A stretch of DNA of 64,000 nt from Helicobacter_D ganmani. GTDB lineage: Bacteria; Campylobacterota; Campylobacteria; Campylobacterales; Helicobacteraceae. Position numbers and translations under genes: made by a program. Shown here in pieces: positions 17,891-26,486 of this stretch. The notes under the pieces were generated by a model. The model searched no databases. It saw only the letters and a list, made by a program, of their open reading frames with translations, and had not been told where the DNA came from. Each line of letters starts with the position of its first letter. Position 1 is the stretch's first letter. Where the stretch lies: assembly GCF_965138225.1 (NCBI RefSeq), contig NZ_CBCSAX010000005.1; one strand, 5' to 3'.

Positions 17891-18012
17891 TTTTATCCTT
17901 TTAAGGTAAAACTAAATAAAAGAAAACTAATTTTAATTCTTTGAAGTTATAATTTTAGTAAAAATATATTAAAATTTCACTTCGTTGAAATCAAAACAAA
18001 AGAGCCTTAATA

Positions 18013-19311
18013 ATGTCCCTACAAAATCTAAAAGAGCGTTTAAATGGTTTAAATTTATCCCCCGCATTTGGTTTAATTATTAAAGTAGAACAAGGATTTT
18101 TATCAGCAGATGGGCTGATTCCGCATATTGGTGATATTGTGCGAATTGTAGGCGAAGACAATAGCGCAATGGGTATGGTTACAGCATTAGAAAAAGATAA
18201 TTTTAAAATCACCCCCTTTTCATTTATTGAAGGAATGAAAGTGGGAGATAAGGTTTATCTAAACACTCGCGGATTGCAGATTCCTATTGGTCCTGAATTG
18301 CTTGGAAGAGTAATTAATCCGTTAGGAGAACCCATAGATGGCAAGGGGACTTTAAAGGCAGAAGGTGCAATGCCCATTATTCGTCCTCCTATTGCAGCAA
18401 TGCGACGTGGTATGATTGATGAAGTATTTAGTGTAGGTGTGAAAAGTATTGATGGATTATTGACTTGTGGCAAAGGGCAGAAATTAGGAATCTTTGCTGG
18501 CAGTGGAGTGGGGAAATCTACTCTTATGGGAATGATTGTACGTGGCGCAACTGCAAAAATTAAAGTGATTGCACTTATTGGAGAGCGTGGTAGAGAAGTG
18601 CCAGAGTTTGTGGAGAAAAATTTAGGTGGGGATTTGACAAATACAGTGTTGGTTGTTGCTACGAGTGATGATTCGCCCTTGATGAGAAAATATGGTGCGT
18701 TTGCCGCAATGAGTGTTGCAGAATATTTCAAAGCAAAAGGCGAAGATGTTTTATTTATTATGGATTCTGTAACGCGTTTTGCAATGGCGCAAAGAGAAAT
18801 TGGGCTTGCGCTTGGTGAGCCACCAACAAGCAAGGGCTATCCACCCTCTGTTTTAACGCTTTTGCCTCAATTAATGGAAAGAGCAGGTAAAGAGGAAGGA
18901 CATGGCTCTATTACGGCATATTTTACGGTATTGGTGGAAGGTGATGATATGAGTGATCCAATTGCAGATCAAAGTAGAAGTATTTTAGATGGACATATTG
19001 TATTGGACCGCTCTTTGACAGATTTTGGAATTTACCCCCCGATTAATATTTTAAATTCTGCTTCAAGGTTAATGGGTGATGTAGCGACTGAAGAGCATAT
19101 AGAGGCAGCAAGGAAGTTTCGTCGCTTATATTCTGCTATCAAAGAAAATGAAGTGTTAATTAGAATTGGAGCTTATCAGGCGGGAAGTGATAAGGATTTA
19201 GATGAAGCCATAGCTAAAAAAGAGAAAATGGAAGAATATTTAAAGCAAAGTTATAATGAGGCAATTAGCTATGAAGAGAGCGTGCAACAATTAATAGAAA
19301 TTATGCAATAA
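18013..19311 (+). CDS. fliI: Flagellum-specific ATP synthase FliI
   Basis: FliI is the hexameric ATPase that helps deliver export substrates to the flagellar type III apparatus. The sequence has the Walker A motif AGSGVGKST (about residues 163-171), IGERGREVPEF, Walker B LFIMDSVTRFAMAQRE and the C-terminal helical domain typical of the family. The length of 432 residues is normal. It is divergent from gpsA. About 125 AT-rich bases separate it from trxA, so it may be monocistronic. Confidence 0.96.
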   Translation: MSLQNLKERLNGLNLSPAFGLIIKVEQGFLSADGLIPHIGDIVRIVGEDNSAMGMVTALEKDNFKITPFSFIEGMKVGDKVYLNTRGLQIPIGPELLGRVINPLGEPIDGKGTLKAEGAMPIIRPPIAAMRRGMIDEVFSVGVKSIDGLLTCGKGQKLGIFAGSGVGKSTLMGMIVRGATAKIKVIALIGERGREVPEFVEKNLGGDLTNTVLVVATSDDSPLMRKYGAFAAMSVAEYFKAKGEDVLFIMDSVTRFAMAQREIGLALGEPPTSKGYPPSVLTLLPQLMERAGKEEGHGSITAYFTVLVEGDDMSDPIADQSRSILDGHIVLDRSLTDFGIYPPINILNSASRLMGDVATEEHIEAARKFRRLYSAIKENEVLIRIGAYQAGSDKDLDEAIAKKEKMEEYLKQSYNEAISYEESVQQLIEIMQ

Positions 19312-19395
19312 AATTCTCTAGAACAATGAAGGTAAGTAAAAAAATATTTAACTAAAAAGAATCATAAAAGTTTTTATTTTTTAAGTTATTTATCG

Positions 19396-19401
19396 TATAA
19401 T
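19396..19401 (+). promoter_or_regulatory. Likely -10 box of the trxA promoter
   Basis: A perfect TATAAT hexamer lies 37 bases before the trxA start, in AT-rich DNA after the fliI stop. Housekeeping promoters in this phylum depend mainly on the -10 element and an AT-rich periodic upstream region rather than a -35 box. The transcript would cover trxA and probably the following trxB genes. Confidence 0.55.
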
Positions 19402-19437
19402 TAAACCCATAAAATTTAATATTTTAAGGAGAAAATT

Positions 19438-19755
19438 ATGGCTGGTTATATTGAATTAACAGAGCAAAACTTTGAGGAAATTATCAAAGAAGGCGTTGTA
19501 ATGGTAGATTTTTGGGCTCCTTGGTGTGGTCCTTGTAGAATGATAGCTCCTGTGATTGACAATCTTGCATCACAATATGCGGGGAAAGCTAAAATTTGTA
19601 AAGTCAATACAGACGAACAACAAGAGCTTGCAACAAAATTTGGAATCCGTTCTATCCCAACAATTTTCTTTTATAAGAATGGAGAAAAAGTTGATGAAAT
19701 GATTGGAGCAGCTTCCGAGCAGGATTTTAAAGACAAACTTGATGGCTTGCTATAA
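19438..19755 (+). CDS. trxA: Thioredoxin TrxA
   Basis: A 105-residue thioredoxin with the redox-active WCGPC at residues 31-35, DFWAPWCGPC context, and the cis-proline in IRSIPTIFFYKNGE. It reduces cytoplasmic disulfides and receives electrons from thioredoxin reductase, encoded two genes downstream. The start is ATG with TAAGGAG upstream. The gene order trxA - small membrane protein - trxB indicates a thioredoxin operon. Confidence 0.97.
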   Translation: MAGYIELTEQNFEEIIKEGVVMVDFWAPWCGPCRMIAPVIDNLASQYAGKAKICKVNTDEQQELATKFGIRSIPTIFFYKNGEKVDEMIGAASEQDFKDKLDGLL

Positions 19756-19797
19756 ATAAGTGTTTTTAGGATTTTTGGTTGAGAGGGGGTTTTGGGT

Positions 19798-20289
19798 ATG
19801 AAAAAATGCTGTCCAGGACTCCCTATTGCTTTTGTTGTTATCTTTGCGATTGGTGCATTTTTGTATTATCAATATGCTTTTACATCTGTTTCAAAAATTA
19901 ATTTTAATGAGGATTCTTTCTACCAATATCAAGAAAACACAATGAGTCTTTTTGAGCCAAAATCTTCGCAATATAAATTGTGTTTTTATACTTCCTCTAC
20001 CCCTCAATCTACAGAGTTTTTAAGAAAAAATACGCAAGAAAACATTATTCTTTTAGCACTTGATTTATATCAGCAAGGAAGAAATGCGAAAAAAGATGTT
20101 TATAATCTTGTAGAGTTAAGAATCTCAAGTGTTTTAATGTTGAAATTGATTCATGAATTTGATGTGAGAAGATTGCCGCAATGTTTTTTGCTTAATCAAG
20201 AAAGTAAAAATTCCAAACTCTATATTTCTTTAAAAGAGAATGGAATTTATAAGTTGGTTAATTTTAAAGAAAATAAAAATAAGGAGTAA
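19798..20289 (+). CDS. Membrane-anchored protein with a possible degenerate thioredoxin fold
   Basis: An unrecognised protein of about 163 residues with a short Cys-containing N-terminus (MKKCCPGLP), one membrane anchor (about residues 8-26) and an extracytoplasmic part. Late in the sequence, FDVRRLPQCFLLNQES resembles the cis-proline strand of a thioredoxin fold, but the place where CxxC would sit reads CFYTSSTPQS, so no CxxC is present. The frame opens at TTG 19792; ATG 19798 has GAGAGGGGG upstream and is preferred. It lies between trxA and trxB with a four-base gap to trxB, which suggests a redox-related role. That is inference only. Confidence 0.6.
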   Translation: MKKCCPGLPIAFVVIFAIGAFLYYQYAFTSVSKINFNEDSFYQYQENTMSLFEPKSSQYKLCFYTSSTPQSTEFLRKNTQENIILLALDLYQQGRNAKKDVYNLVELRISSVLMLKLIHEFDVRRLPQCFLLNQESKNSKLYISLKENGIYKLVNFKENKNKE

Positions 20290-20292
20290 AAT

Positions 20293-21231
20293 ATGTTAGA
20301 GCTAGCTATTATTGGCGGAGGACCTGCTGGGCTTAGTGCAGGTTTGTATGCGACAAGAGGAGGCTTAAAGGAAGTTGTAATGTTTGAAAAAGGTATGCCT
20401 GGAGGACAGATTACTTCAAGTAGTGAAATGGAAAATTACCCCGGAGTAGCGGAAGTAAAAAGTGGATTTGATTTTATGATGCCTTGGCAGGAACAATGTT
20501 TTAGATTTGGTTTGAAACACGAAATGGCAGAGGTTGTGCGCGTTAAAAGAAAAGAAAATCATTTTGTGGTTGTTTTAAGTAATCAAAAAGAAGTGGAAGC
20601 TAAATCTGTGATTGTCGCAACGGGTGGAAGCCCCAAACGTTCAGGAGTTAAAGGTGAAGATGTGTATTGGGGGAAAGGCGTGAGTTCTTGCGCTACTTGC
20701 GATGGATTTTTTTATAAAAATAAAGAAGTGGCAGTGCTTGGCGGAGGCGATACAGCAGTGGAGGAATCCATTTATCTTGCCAAAATTTGCTCCAAAGTTA
20801 CATTAATTCATCGTAGAAATGCGTTCCGCGCTTCTCCTGTTACATTAGAACGCGCGAAAAATGAAGCAAAGATTGAGTTTTTGACTCCTTATGGAATTGA
20901 GGAAATTTGCGGTAATGATTCTGGTGTAACAGGGCTAAAATTAAAAAATTTGGAAGAGGAAACCATAAAAGAAATCAAAGTAGATGGAATCTTTGTATTG
21001 ATTGGATTTAATGTAAATAATTCGGTTTTAATGCAAGAAGATGGCAGTGCAATTTGTGCAACAAATGAATATGGGCAAGCTATCGTGAATCTTAAAATGG
21101 AAACAAACATACCGGGCTTGTTTGTTGCAGGTGATTTACGAATAGATGCTCCAAAACAAGTGGTTTGTGCAGCAGCAGATGGTGCGACAGCAGCACTTGG
21201 GGCGATTGAATATATTGAACATCATAAGTAA
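20293..21231 (+). CDS. trxB: Thioredoxin reductase TrxB
   Basis: A low-molecular-weight flavoprotein that transfers electrons from NADPH through FAD to thioredoxin. It shows the FAD-binding IIGGGPAGLSAGLYA at the N-terminus, the redox pair CATC (near residue 135-138), the NADPH-binding LGGGDTAVEE and C-terminal VAGDLR. The length of 312 residues is typical. The start has AAGGAG upstream, with four bases between it and the preceding membrane protein gene. dapB follows 12 bases later. Confidence 0.96.
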   Translation: MLELAIIGGGPAGLSAGLYATRGGLKEVVMFEKGMPGGQITSSSEMENYPGVAEVKSGFDFMMPWQEQCFRFGLKHEMAEVVRVKRKENHFVVVLSNQKEVEAKSVIVATGGSPKRSGVKGEDVYWGKGVSSCATCDGFFYKNKEVAVLGGGDTAVEESIYLAKICSKVTLIHRRNAFRASPVTLERAKNEAKIEFLTPYGIEEICGNDSGVTGLKLKNLEEETIKEIKVDGIFVLIGFNVNNSVLMQEDGSAICATNEYGQAIVNLKMETNIPGLFVAGDLRIDAPKQVVCAAADGATAALGAIEYIEHHK

Positions 21232-21243
21232 AAAGGAATTTTT

Positions 21244-22011
21244 ATGTTAGGAATTGGAGTCTTTGGTGCTGGCGGACGTGTGGGTAAATTAGTTGTGGAT
21301 TTGGCAAAAAAAAGCCAAGAGGTAAAGCTAGAGTGTGTTTATGTGCGTAAAGATTTAGATTTCTCTATTGACCCCGGCGTGTTAATTACTGGTGATTTGA
21401 AAGTTTTATTAGAAAGTTCTGCTGTGGTTATTGATTTTACGACAGCAGAAGGCACGCGTGCGTTATTGGAAGTGGCTCTTAATAATCCTAAACCCATTGT
21501 AATTGGAACAACAGGATTGGAATCCCACCATGAAAATTTAATCAAAGAAGCTTCCAAGAAAATGCCTATTTTATATGCAAGTAATTTATCATTGGGAGTT
21601 GCGGTTTTAAATAAAGCGGTTAAATTGGTAGCAAGTGCTTTGAAAGATTTTGATATTGAAATCGTAGAAACCCATCATCACCATAAAAAAGATTCTCCTA
21701 GTGGCACTGCTTTGCGTCTTGCTCAAACTTGTGCAAAAGCTAGAAATTTGGAGTTAGATAAGGTGCGCACAAGTGGTAGAAATGGCAATATTGGCGAGCG
21801 TCATAAAGATGAAATTGGTGTTATGGCATTGCGCGGAGGAGATGTGGCTGGGATTCATAATGTCGGATTCTATGGCGAAGGAGAGTATTTGGAGCTAATT
21901 CATACTGCTACTTCTCGCGCGACTTTCGCACAAGGTGCTATTAAGGCTGCTCTTTGGTTACAAAAACAGCCAAATGGATTATATAGCATTGAAGATTCTT
22001 TGGGATTATAA
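21244..22011 (+). CDS. dapB: 4-hydroxy-tetrahydrodipicolinate reductase DapB
   Basis: DapB catalyses the NAD(P)H-dependent step of the diaminopimelate/lysine pathway that follows DapA. The N-terminal nucleotide loop is GVFGAGGRVGK. The catalytic block is ETHHHHKKDSPSGTALRLA, and RGGDVAGIHNVGF follows. Length 255 residues, as expected. It is embedded between trxB and purF on one strand, with purF starting three bases after its stop. dapE is at 55.6-56.8 kb. Confidence 0.96.
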   Translation: MLGIGVFGAGGRVGKLVVDLAKKSQEVKLECVYVRKDLDFSIDPGVLITGDLKVLLESSAVVIDFTTAEGTRALLEVALNNPKPIVIGTTGLESHHENLIKEASKKMPILYASNLSLGVAVLNKAVKLVASALKDFDIEIVETHHHHKKDSPSGTALRLAQTCAKARNLELDKVRTSGRNGNIGERHKDEIGVMALRGGDVAGIHNVGFYGEGEYLELIHTATSRATFAQGAIKAALWLQKQPNGLYSIEDSLGL

Positions 22012-22014
22012 AAA

Positions 22015-23421
22015 GTGGAAAATCAGATTGGAAATCAAAACTTAACAAGTCAGTCTTTGAAAACTGAATGGAATGAAGAATGTGCGGTAGTGGGTGTTTA
22101 TAATGCTCAAAATGCTGCAAGCATTGCGTATTATTCTCTTTTTGCTATGCAACATCGTGGGCAGGAAGCGTCTGGAATCGCAACAAGCAATGGTGAGAAA
22201 ATTATCACTATTAAAAAGAATGGTTTAGTAACGGAAGTTTTCTGTGATGAGACACTGAATAAACTGAAAGGCTTTAGTGCGGTAGGGCACAATCGTTATT
22301 CTACTGCAGGGAATGACTCTATTGCTGATGCACAGCCTTTATTTGCGCGTTATGATTTGGGTGAAATTGCGATTGTGCATAATGGTAATCTCACAAATGC
22401 GCGTCAAATCCGCGACGAGCTTATCAAAGAGGGAGCGATTTTCCAAAGCTATATGGATACAGAGAATCTTATTCATCTCATTGCAAGAGCGAAACAAGAA
22501 AACTTAATAGATAGAATCAAAGAGGCTGTTTTGCGACTTAAAGGTGCATTTTGCTTTGTCATTTTAAGTCGCAAAAAAATGTTTGTGATTCGTGATAGAT
22601 ATGGATTCCGTCCTTTGAGTCTTGGGGAGATTGTTAATTCTGATGGAAGCAAGGGCTATGTTGTTGCGAGTGAAACTTGCGCGTTTGATTTGGTGGGTGC
22701 AAAGTATTTGCGTGATGTGGAGCCGGGTGAAATGTTAATCTTTTCAAAAAATGGTATGGAATCGCAAAGTATTATGCTGCCAAATCCTCATCCTTGTGTC
22801 TTTGAATATATTTATTTTGCGCGTCCTGATAGCCGAGTATTTGGACGACTTGTTTATGATATTCGCAAGAATATGGGCGAGGAATTAGCAAGAGAGAATC
22901 CCGTAGAAGCCGACCTTGTGATTCCTGTGCCTGATAGTGGTGTTGCAGCGGCACTTGGGTATTCTAGGCAAAGCGGGATTCCTTTTGAGCTTGGAATTAT
23001 TCGCAATCATTATGTGGGAAGGACTTTTATTGAGCCTACACAACAGATTCGTGAGTTGAAGGTGAAGTTAAAATTAAATCCGATTCGTGAGTTAATTGAA
23101 AATAAACGCGTGGTTGTGATTGATGATTCTGTGGTGCGTGGGACGACCAGTCGTCAGATTGTGAAGATTTTGCGAGATTGTGGTGCGAAAGAAATCCATA
23201 TGAAAATTTCTTCTCCGCCAACGATTTCTCCTTGTTATTATGGTGTAGATACTCCAAGTAGAGAGGATTTAATCAGTGCAAAAATGAGCCACCAAGAGGT
23301 TTGTCGGTTTATTGGTGCGGATTCTTTGTCCTTTTTGTCCGTTGAGGGATTGAAGCGGAGTATTGGTGTAGAGAATTATCAATATTGTCAAGCCTGTTTT
23401 GATGGCAAATATATTGTTTAA
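22015..23421 (+). CDS. purF: Amidophosphoribosyltransferase PurF
   Basis: PurF makes 5-phosphoribosylamine from PRPP and glutamine, the first committed step of purine synthesis. The N-terminal nucleophile cysteine lies in EECAVVGVYN after a short propeptide of about 22 residues that is normally cleaved. The glutaminase motif SGIATS and the PRPP-binding loop VVIDDSVVRGTTS near residue 365 are present. Length 468 residues. The start is GTG, immediately after the dapB stop and without a strong ribosome-binding site, so translational coupling is likely. Confidence 0.94.
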   Translation: MENQIGNQNLTSQSLKTEWNEECAVVGVYNAQNAASIAYYSLFAMQHRGQEASGIATSNGEKIITIKKNGLVTEVFCDETLNKLKGFSAVGHNRYSTAGNDSIADAQPLFARYDLGEIAIVHNGNLTNARQIRDELIKEGAIFQSYMDTENLIHLIARAKQENLIDRIKEAVLRLKGAFCFVILSRKKMFVIRDRYGFRPLSLGEIVNSDGSKGYVVASETCAFDLVGAKYLRDVEPGEMLIFSKNGMESQSIMLPNPHPCVFEYIYFARPDSRVFGRLVYDIRKNMGEELARENPVEADLVIPVPDSGVAAALGYSRQSGIPFELGIIRNHYVGRTFIEPTQQIRELKVKLKLNPIRELIENKRVVVIDDSVVRGTTSRQIVKILRDCGAKEIHMKISSPPTISPCYYGVDTPSREDLISAKMSHQEVCRFIGADSLSFLSVEGLKRSIGVENYQYCQACFDGKYIV

Positions 23422-23431
23422 GGGTATAAGA

Positions 23432-24394
23432 GTGAAACAAATGCTAACCTTTGGGCGATATTGCAAACGTAGATTTGGCAAGCGAGTGCGTAAAGTGCCG
23501 ATTGCTTTGGCGGGCTTTACTTGTCCAAATATTGATGGTAGTGTGGCACGTGGAGGTTGTATTTTTTGTAAAAACGAAAGTTTCTCTCCAACATTGGACA
23601 AAGAGCCAAAAGTTGCCCTTAAAATGAATCCCAAAATGAGAGAGAATCCATTGCTGGAAATGCAACTTCAGCAGCTTCAAAATCAATACGATTGGCAGAG
23701 TGCTTTTCATCGCAACAAGTTTGGTGTAGAAAAATATATGATTTATTTTCAGTCTTTCACTAATACTTATGCACCTTTTGAAACTTTAGAAAAGATATAT
23801 ACTACTGCATTAAGTTTGCCCAATGTCGTAGGAATGTCCATTGGAACACGCACGGATTCTGTGGATTTGAAATTGTTGGATTTTTTGGGTGAATTAGCAC
23901 ACGCAAGAGGGCAAGAGATTTGGGTGGAATATGGAATCCAATCAGTTTATGATGAAACATTGCACTTTATCAATCGTGGGCACGGCACAGAAAATATGGA
24001 ATATTGGATTAAAGAAAGTAAGAATCGCGGTTTAAAAGCTTGTTCGCATATTATTTATGGATTACCAAAAGAAACAAGAGAGATGATGTTGCATACTTTA
24101 GAATCTGTGATTGCTTGGGGAAGTGATGGAATCAAGATTCACCCGCTTTATATCATTGAAAAAACGATTTTAGCAAATCTCTATGAAAAGGGTGAGTATA
24201 AGCCTATTTCTTTAAATGATTATATTGATTTGGTTGTAGAATCTCTCAAAAGGATTCCGCAAAATGTCGTGATTCATCGTGTGAGTGCTGGAGTGCGTAA
24301 CGATACACTTCTTGCTCCCAAATGGTGTTTTGATAAAAATATTCAAATGCGTGCGATTCGCAATGCGCTAAGAGAAGCGGGGATTGAATATTGA
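23432..24394 (+). CDS. Radical SAM protein, YhcC family (TIGR01212-like)
   Basis: A radical SAM enzyme of unknown reaction. The N-terminal region FTCPNIDG..ARGGCIFC contains the cysteines that bind the [4Fe-4S] cluster, followed by YFQSFTNTYAP, the EYGIQS block and HIIYGLPKETREMM, all typical of the YhcC/TIGR01212 family. Open reading extends back into purF, but GTG at 23432, preceded by AAGGG, starts the conserved FGRYCKRRFG region and is the likely start. It converges with dusB, whose 3' end is eight bases away. Confidence 0.82.
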   Translation: MKQMLTFGRYCKRRFGKRVRKVPIALAGFTCPNIDGSVARGGCIFCKNESFSPTLDKEPKVALKMNPKMRENPLLEMQLQQLQNQYDWQSAFHRNKFGVEKYMIYFQSFTNTYAPFETLEKIYTTALSLPNVVGMSIGTRTDSVDLKLLDFLGELAHARGQEIWVEYGIQSVYDETLHFINRGHGTENMEYWIKESKNRGLKACSHIIYGLPKETREMMLHTLESVIAWGSDGIKIHPLYIIEKTILANLYEKGEYKPISLNDYIDLVVESLKRIPQNVVIHRVSAGVRNDTLLAPKWCFDKNIQMRAIRNALREAGIEY

Positions 24395-24402
24395 TTTTCA
24401 CA

Positions 24403-25356
24403 TTAAACCTCAAAGGTTGTGGTGCTAAAGAACTCTAAAATTGCTTCGCGCATTAAGGCTGGATTCGTGATAGTATTTACAAGCGTGCGGAATTCGCTTG
24501 CGCCTCTTAAGCCCTTGGAATAAGCGTGCAGATTTTTGCGAAACATAATTACTCCATAGTCTCCACGAAAAGCAATTGTGCGATTAAAGTGTTCTAAACT
24601 TACGCGTCGGCGTAAATGAACACTTTCCTCTTGTAGCCCCTCTTTGATTTGCGCAAAAATCCAAGGCTTTTCAACTGCCGCGCGTCCAATCATTATGCCA
24701 TCAGCTCCTGTGTGCCGCAAGACTTCTTGGCTTTTTTGGACGCTATTGATTTCACCATTTGCAATGAGTGGAACGTGCAAGATTCGTTTCATCAAAGCAA
24801 TGGAATCATAATCAATCCTTTCTTTTTTGTATCCATCTGCTTTGGTGCGACCATGCACGACAACATAATCAATGGGAGTGTCATTGAGGGCATTTGCGAT
24901 TTCTAGTGGAATCTTTGTGTTAAATCCTAGCCTTACCTTTACGCTCAAATAAGGAATCTCACTTACTTTTCTAATAAGCCTTAGAATCTCTCTTAGCTTG
25001 TTTAAGTCTTTTAATAAAGAGCTTCCACTTCCGTGATTGGAGACTTTTGGTGCAGGGCAACCACAATTTAAATCCAAGATTTGAATATCTTCCTTAAAGG
25101 TGTTAAGGGATTCTACTGCACGCGCGATAATGCTCATCTCATTACCTGCAATTTGCAAAGCGAAAGGATTTTCAATAGAGGATTTTTCTACCATTTTTAG
25201 TGTTTTTTTGTTTTTAAATGCAAGTGCATGCACGCTAATCATTTCGCTTACGGTAATATCCGCACCAAACTTTTTCACAACTTCGCGGAAAGGCAAATCA
25301 GTATAACCTGCTAGAGGAGCTAACATAAGAGTGTTTTGGTTAATAATAGATTCCAA
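24403..25356 (-). CDS. dusB: tRNA-dihydrouridine synthase (DusB-like)
   Basis: An FMN-dependent enzyme that reduces uridine to dihydrouridine in tRNA. The TIM-barrel motifs are present: MLAPLAGYTDLPFRE at the N-terminus, LNCGCPAPKV with the catalytic cysteine, KVRLGF, VHGRT and ANGEI, followed by GADGIMIGRAAVEKPW. The length of 317 residues fits bacterial DusB. The E. coli-type subfamily assignment is by overall resemblance only. The gene is alone on the minus strand, with its start facing the small secreted paralogue pair. Confidence 0.92.
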   Translation of the reverse strand: MESIINQNTLMLAPLAGYTDLPFREVVKKFGADITVSEMISVHALAFKNKKTLKMVEKSSIENPFALQIAGNEMSIIARAVESLNTFKEDIQILDLNCGCPAPKVSNHGSGSSLLKDLNKLREILRLIRKVSEIPYLSVKVRLGFNTKIPLEIANALNDTPIDYVVVHGRTKADGYKKERIDYDSIALMKRILHVPLIANGEINSVQKSQEVLRHTGADGIMIGRAAVEKPWIFAQIKEGLQEESVHLRRRVSLEHFNRTIAFRGDYGVIMFRKNLHAYSKGLRGASEFRTLVNTITNPALMREAILEFFSTTTFEV

Positions 25357-25446
25357 AATAGACCTTTAAAAAATTTGTAGAATCTTAACAAAAAACTAAC
25401 AATAATTGATTAAAATTTTACCCAATGAATCTCAAAGGAGTTTATA

Positions 25447-25776
25447 ATGAAGTTTAAAAAGTTGTTAGCAGTGTTATTTGGTGTAGCAATTAGTATCCCG
25501 GCTTTTGCAGATATGGACATACAAGGACAAATTGTTAGTGTTAATAATGCCAACAAAACAATAACAATTTCCGGAATGAATGGTAGCAATATGGTTGTAC
25601 AAGTTTTTCCTTATACAAAATTAAAAGGCGATGATTGCGGAGTATTTGGCAATGATACTTATCATAATTTTACAGCTTTAAAACCCGGAATGTTTGTTGA
25701 GATTGATGGTTATCCTCAAGGGCAAGTATTTGGAGCACAAGAGATAGAGTGGAAGTGCGGTAGAAGAGCATACTAA
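25447..25776 (+). CDS. Small secreted OB-fold-like protein (DUF5666-like), copy 1
   Basis: A 109-residue protein with a clear signal peptide (MKFKKLLAVLFGVAISIPAFA, cleavage after AFA) and a mature part of about 88 residues. That part is rich in beta strands: IQGQIVSVNNANKTITI, a VVQVFPYT strand, then KPGMFVEIDGYP and a C-terminal EIEWKCGRRAY. The pattern resembles DUF5666/OB-fold periplasmic domains; function unknown. It has CGVFG in common with the next gene, and two cysteines that could form a disulfide. The start has AAAGGAG upstream. It and the next gene are a tandem duplication sharing a strong downstream terminator. Confidence 0.65.
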   Translation: MKFKKLLAVLFGVAISIPAFADMDIQGQIVSVNNANKTITISGMNGSNMVVQVFPYTKLKGDDCGVFGNDTYHNFTALKPGMFVEIDGYPQGQVFGAQEIEWKCGRRAY

Positions 25777-25786
25777 GGAATCTCTT

Positions 25787-26134
25787 ATGCGAAAGATTTT
25801 AATTGGTTTTATCTCGCTATGCTTGGGTATGTCGGTGTTTGGAGATAGTTTTAAACTAGAGGGAATTATTGCAAGCATAGATAATGAAAAAAAAACCATC
25901 ATTATAGATTCTGTTTATGGGGATTCTGTGGTGGTGCAAGTTTTGCCTAATACAGAAATTGAACTGGATAATTGCGGTGTGTTTGGTATTAGCAAATATG
26001 GAACTTTTAAAAATCTATCGCTTGGTGCTTTTGTAGAAGTTAAATTATATTTTCAAAATGCAGCCAATGGAGAGAGAACTAATCCTATTGCCTATGAAAT
26101 TGAAGTAGAATGCTACAAAAAACGTGCTTATTAA
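25787..26134 (+). CDS. Small secreted OB-fold-like protein (DUF5666-like), copy 2
   Basis: A paralogue of the previous gene, 115 residues, with signal peptide MRKILIGFISLCLGMSVFG. It shares the order of strands (EGIIASIDNEKKTIII, VVVQVLPNTEIELDNCGVFG, LGAFVEVKLYF, EIEVECYKKRAY), including both cysteines and the RAY/KRAY terminus. It starts 10 bases after copy 1. The two have diverged to roughly one third identity by eye, so the duplication is old. Function unknown; likely periplasmic. Confidence 0.65.
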   Translation: MRKILIGFISLCLGMSVFGDSFKLEGIIASIDNEKKTIIIDSVYGDSVVVQVLPNTEIELDNCGVFGISKYGTFKNLSLGAFVEVKLYFQNAANGERTNPIAYEIEVECYKKRAY

Positions 26135-26145
26135 ATCAAATGTGC

Positions 26146-26175
26146 AAACTAGAATCCAAAGGATTTTAGTTTTTT
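26146..26175. terminator. Strong hairpin terminator between convergent genes
   Basis: AAACTAGAATCC (26146-26157) pairs with GGATTTTAGTTT (26161-26172) over 12 bp (one G-U) with a three-base loop, followed by further T residues on the plus strand. It ends the secreted paralogue pair. It overlaps the last codons of the minus-strand gene, and a weaker T tail on that side means it could act in both directions. Confidence 0.75.
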
Positions 26176-26483
26176 GCAATCACGACTAAGCCAAATTGTG
26201 CAAAGTTTTCATATTTTTTTAAATTAGTGATTTGAGGATTTTTAAAGTAGCTATAAACCTTGCAACCATAAAAAGCAATGGTGTGTAACCGCGTATTAAG
26301 GGATTCTAAATCGGGTTCTATCAAAATTAGATTTTCTATGCGTTGGTGGAGTTGTAGTTGATTTAGAGCATAGAGAATGGCTTGAGTGCATTGCCCTTGC
26401 ACACCAATAACACAATAAGCATTTAAAAGAATGGGTGGAACTTTTAAGGATTCAAGATTTAAAGAATTTCCAAAGATTTTCAT
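26166..26483 (-). CDS. Hypothetical protein downstream of the FtsH-like gene
   Basis: A 105-residue protein that I do not recognise. It has no signal peptide. The sequence CVIGVQGQCTQAILYALNQL followed by IENLILIEPDLESLNTRLHTIAFYGCKVYSYF and a terminal LVVIAKN suggests an alpha/beta fold, perhaps remotely Rossmann/methyltransferase-like (an acidic residue after a beta strand, LIEPD), but the glycine motif is absent. It lies three bases after the FtsH-like gene and is surely in its operon. Its 3' end runs into the shared terminator. Confidence 0.5.
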   Translation of the reverse strand: MKIFGNSLNLESLKVPPILLNAYCVIGVQGQCTQAILYALNQLQLHQRIENLILIEPDLESLNTRLHTIAFYGCKVYSYFKNPQITNLKKYENFAQFGLVVIAKN

Positions 26484-26486
26484 TTG

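Noticed and set aside
24400..24422. A small inverted repeat AACCT/AGGTT between the radical SAM gene and dusB
   Set aside because: Five-base stem lying mostly within the dusB coding end, without a T tract.
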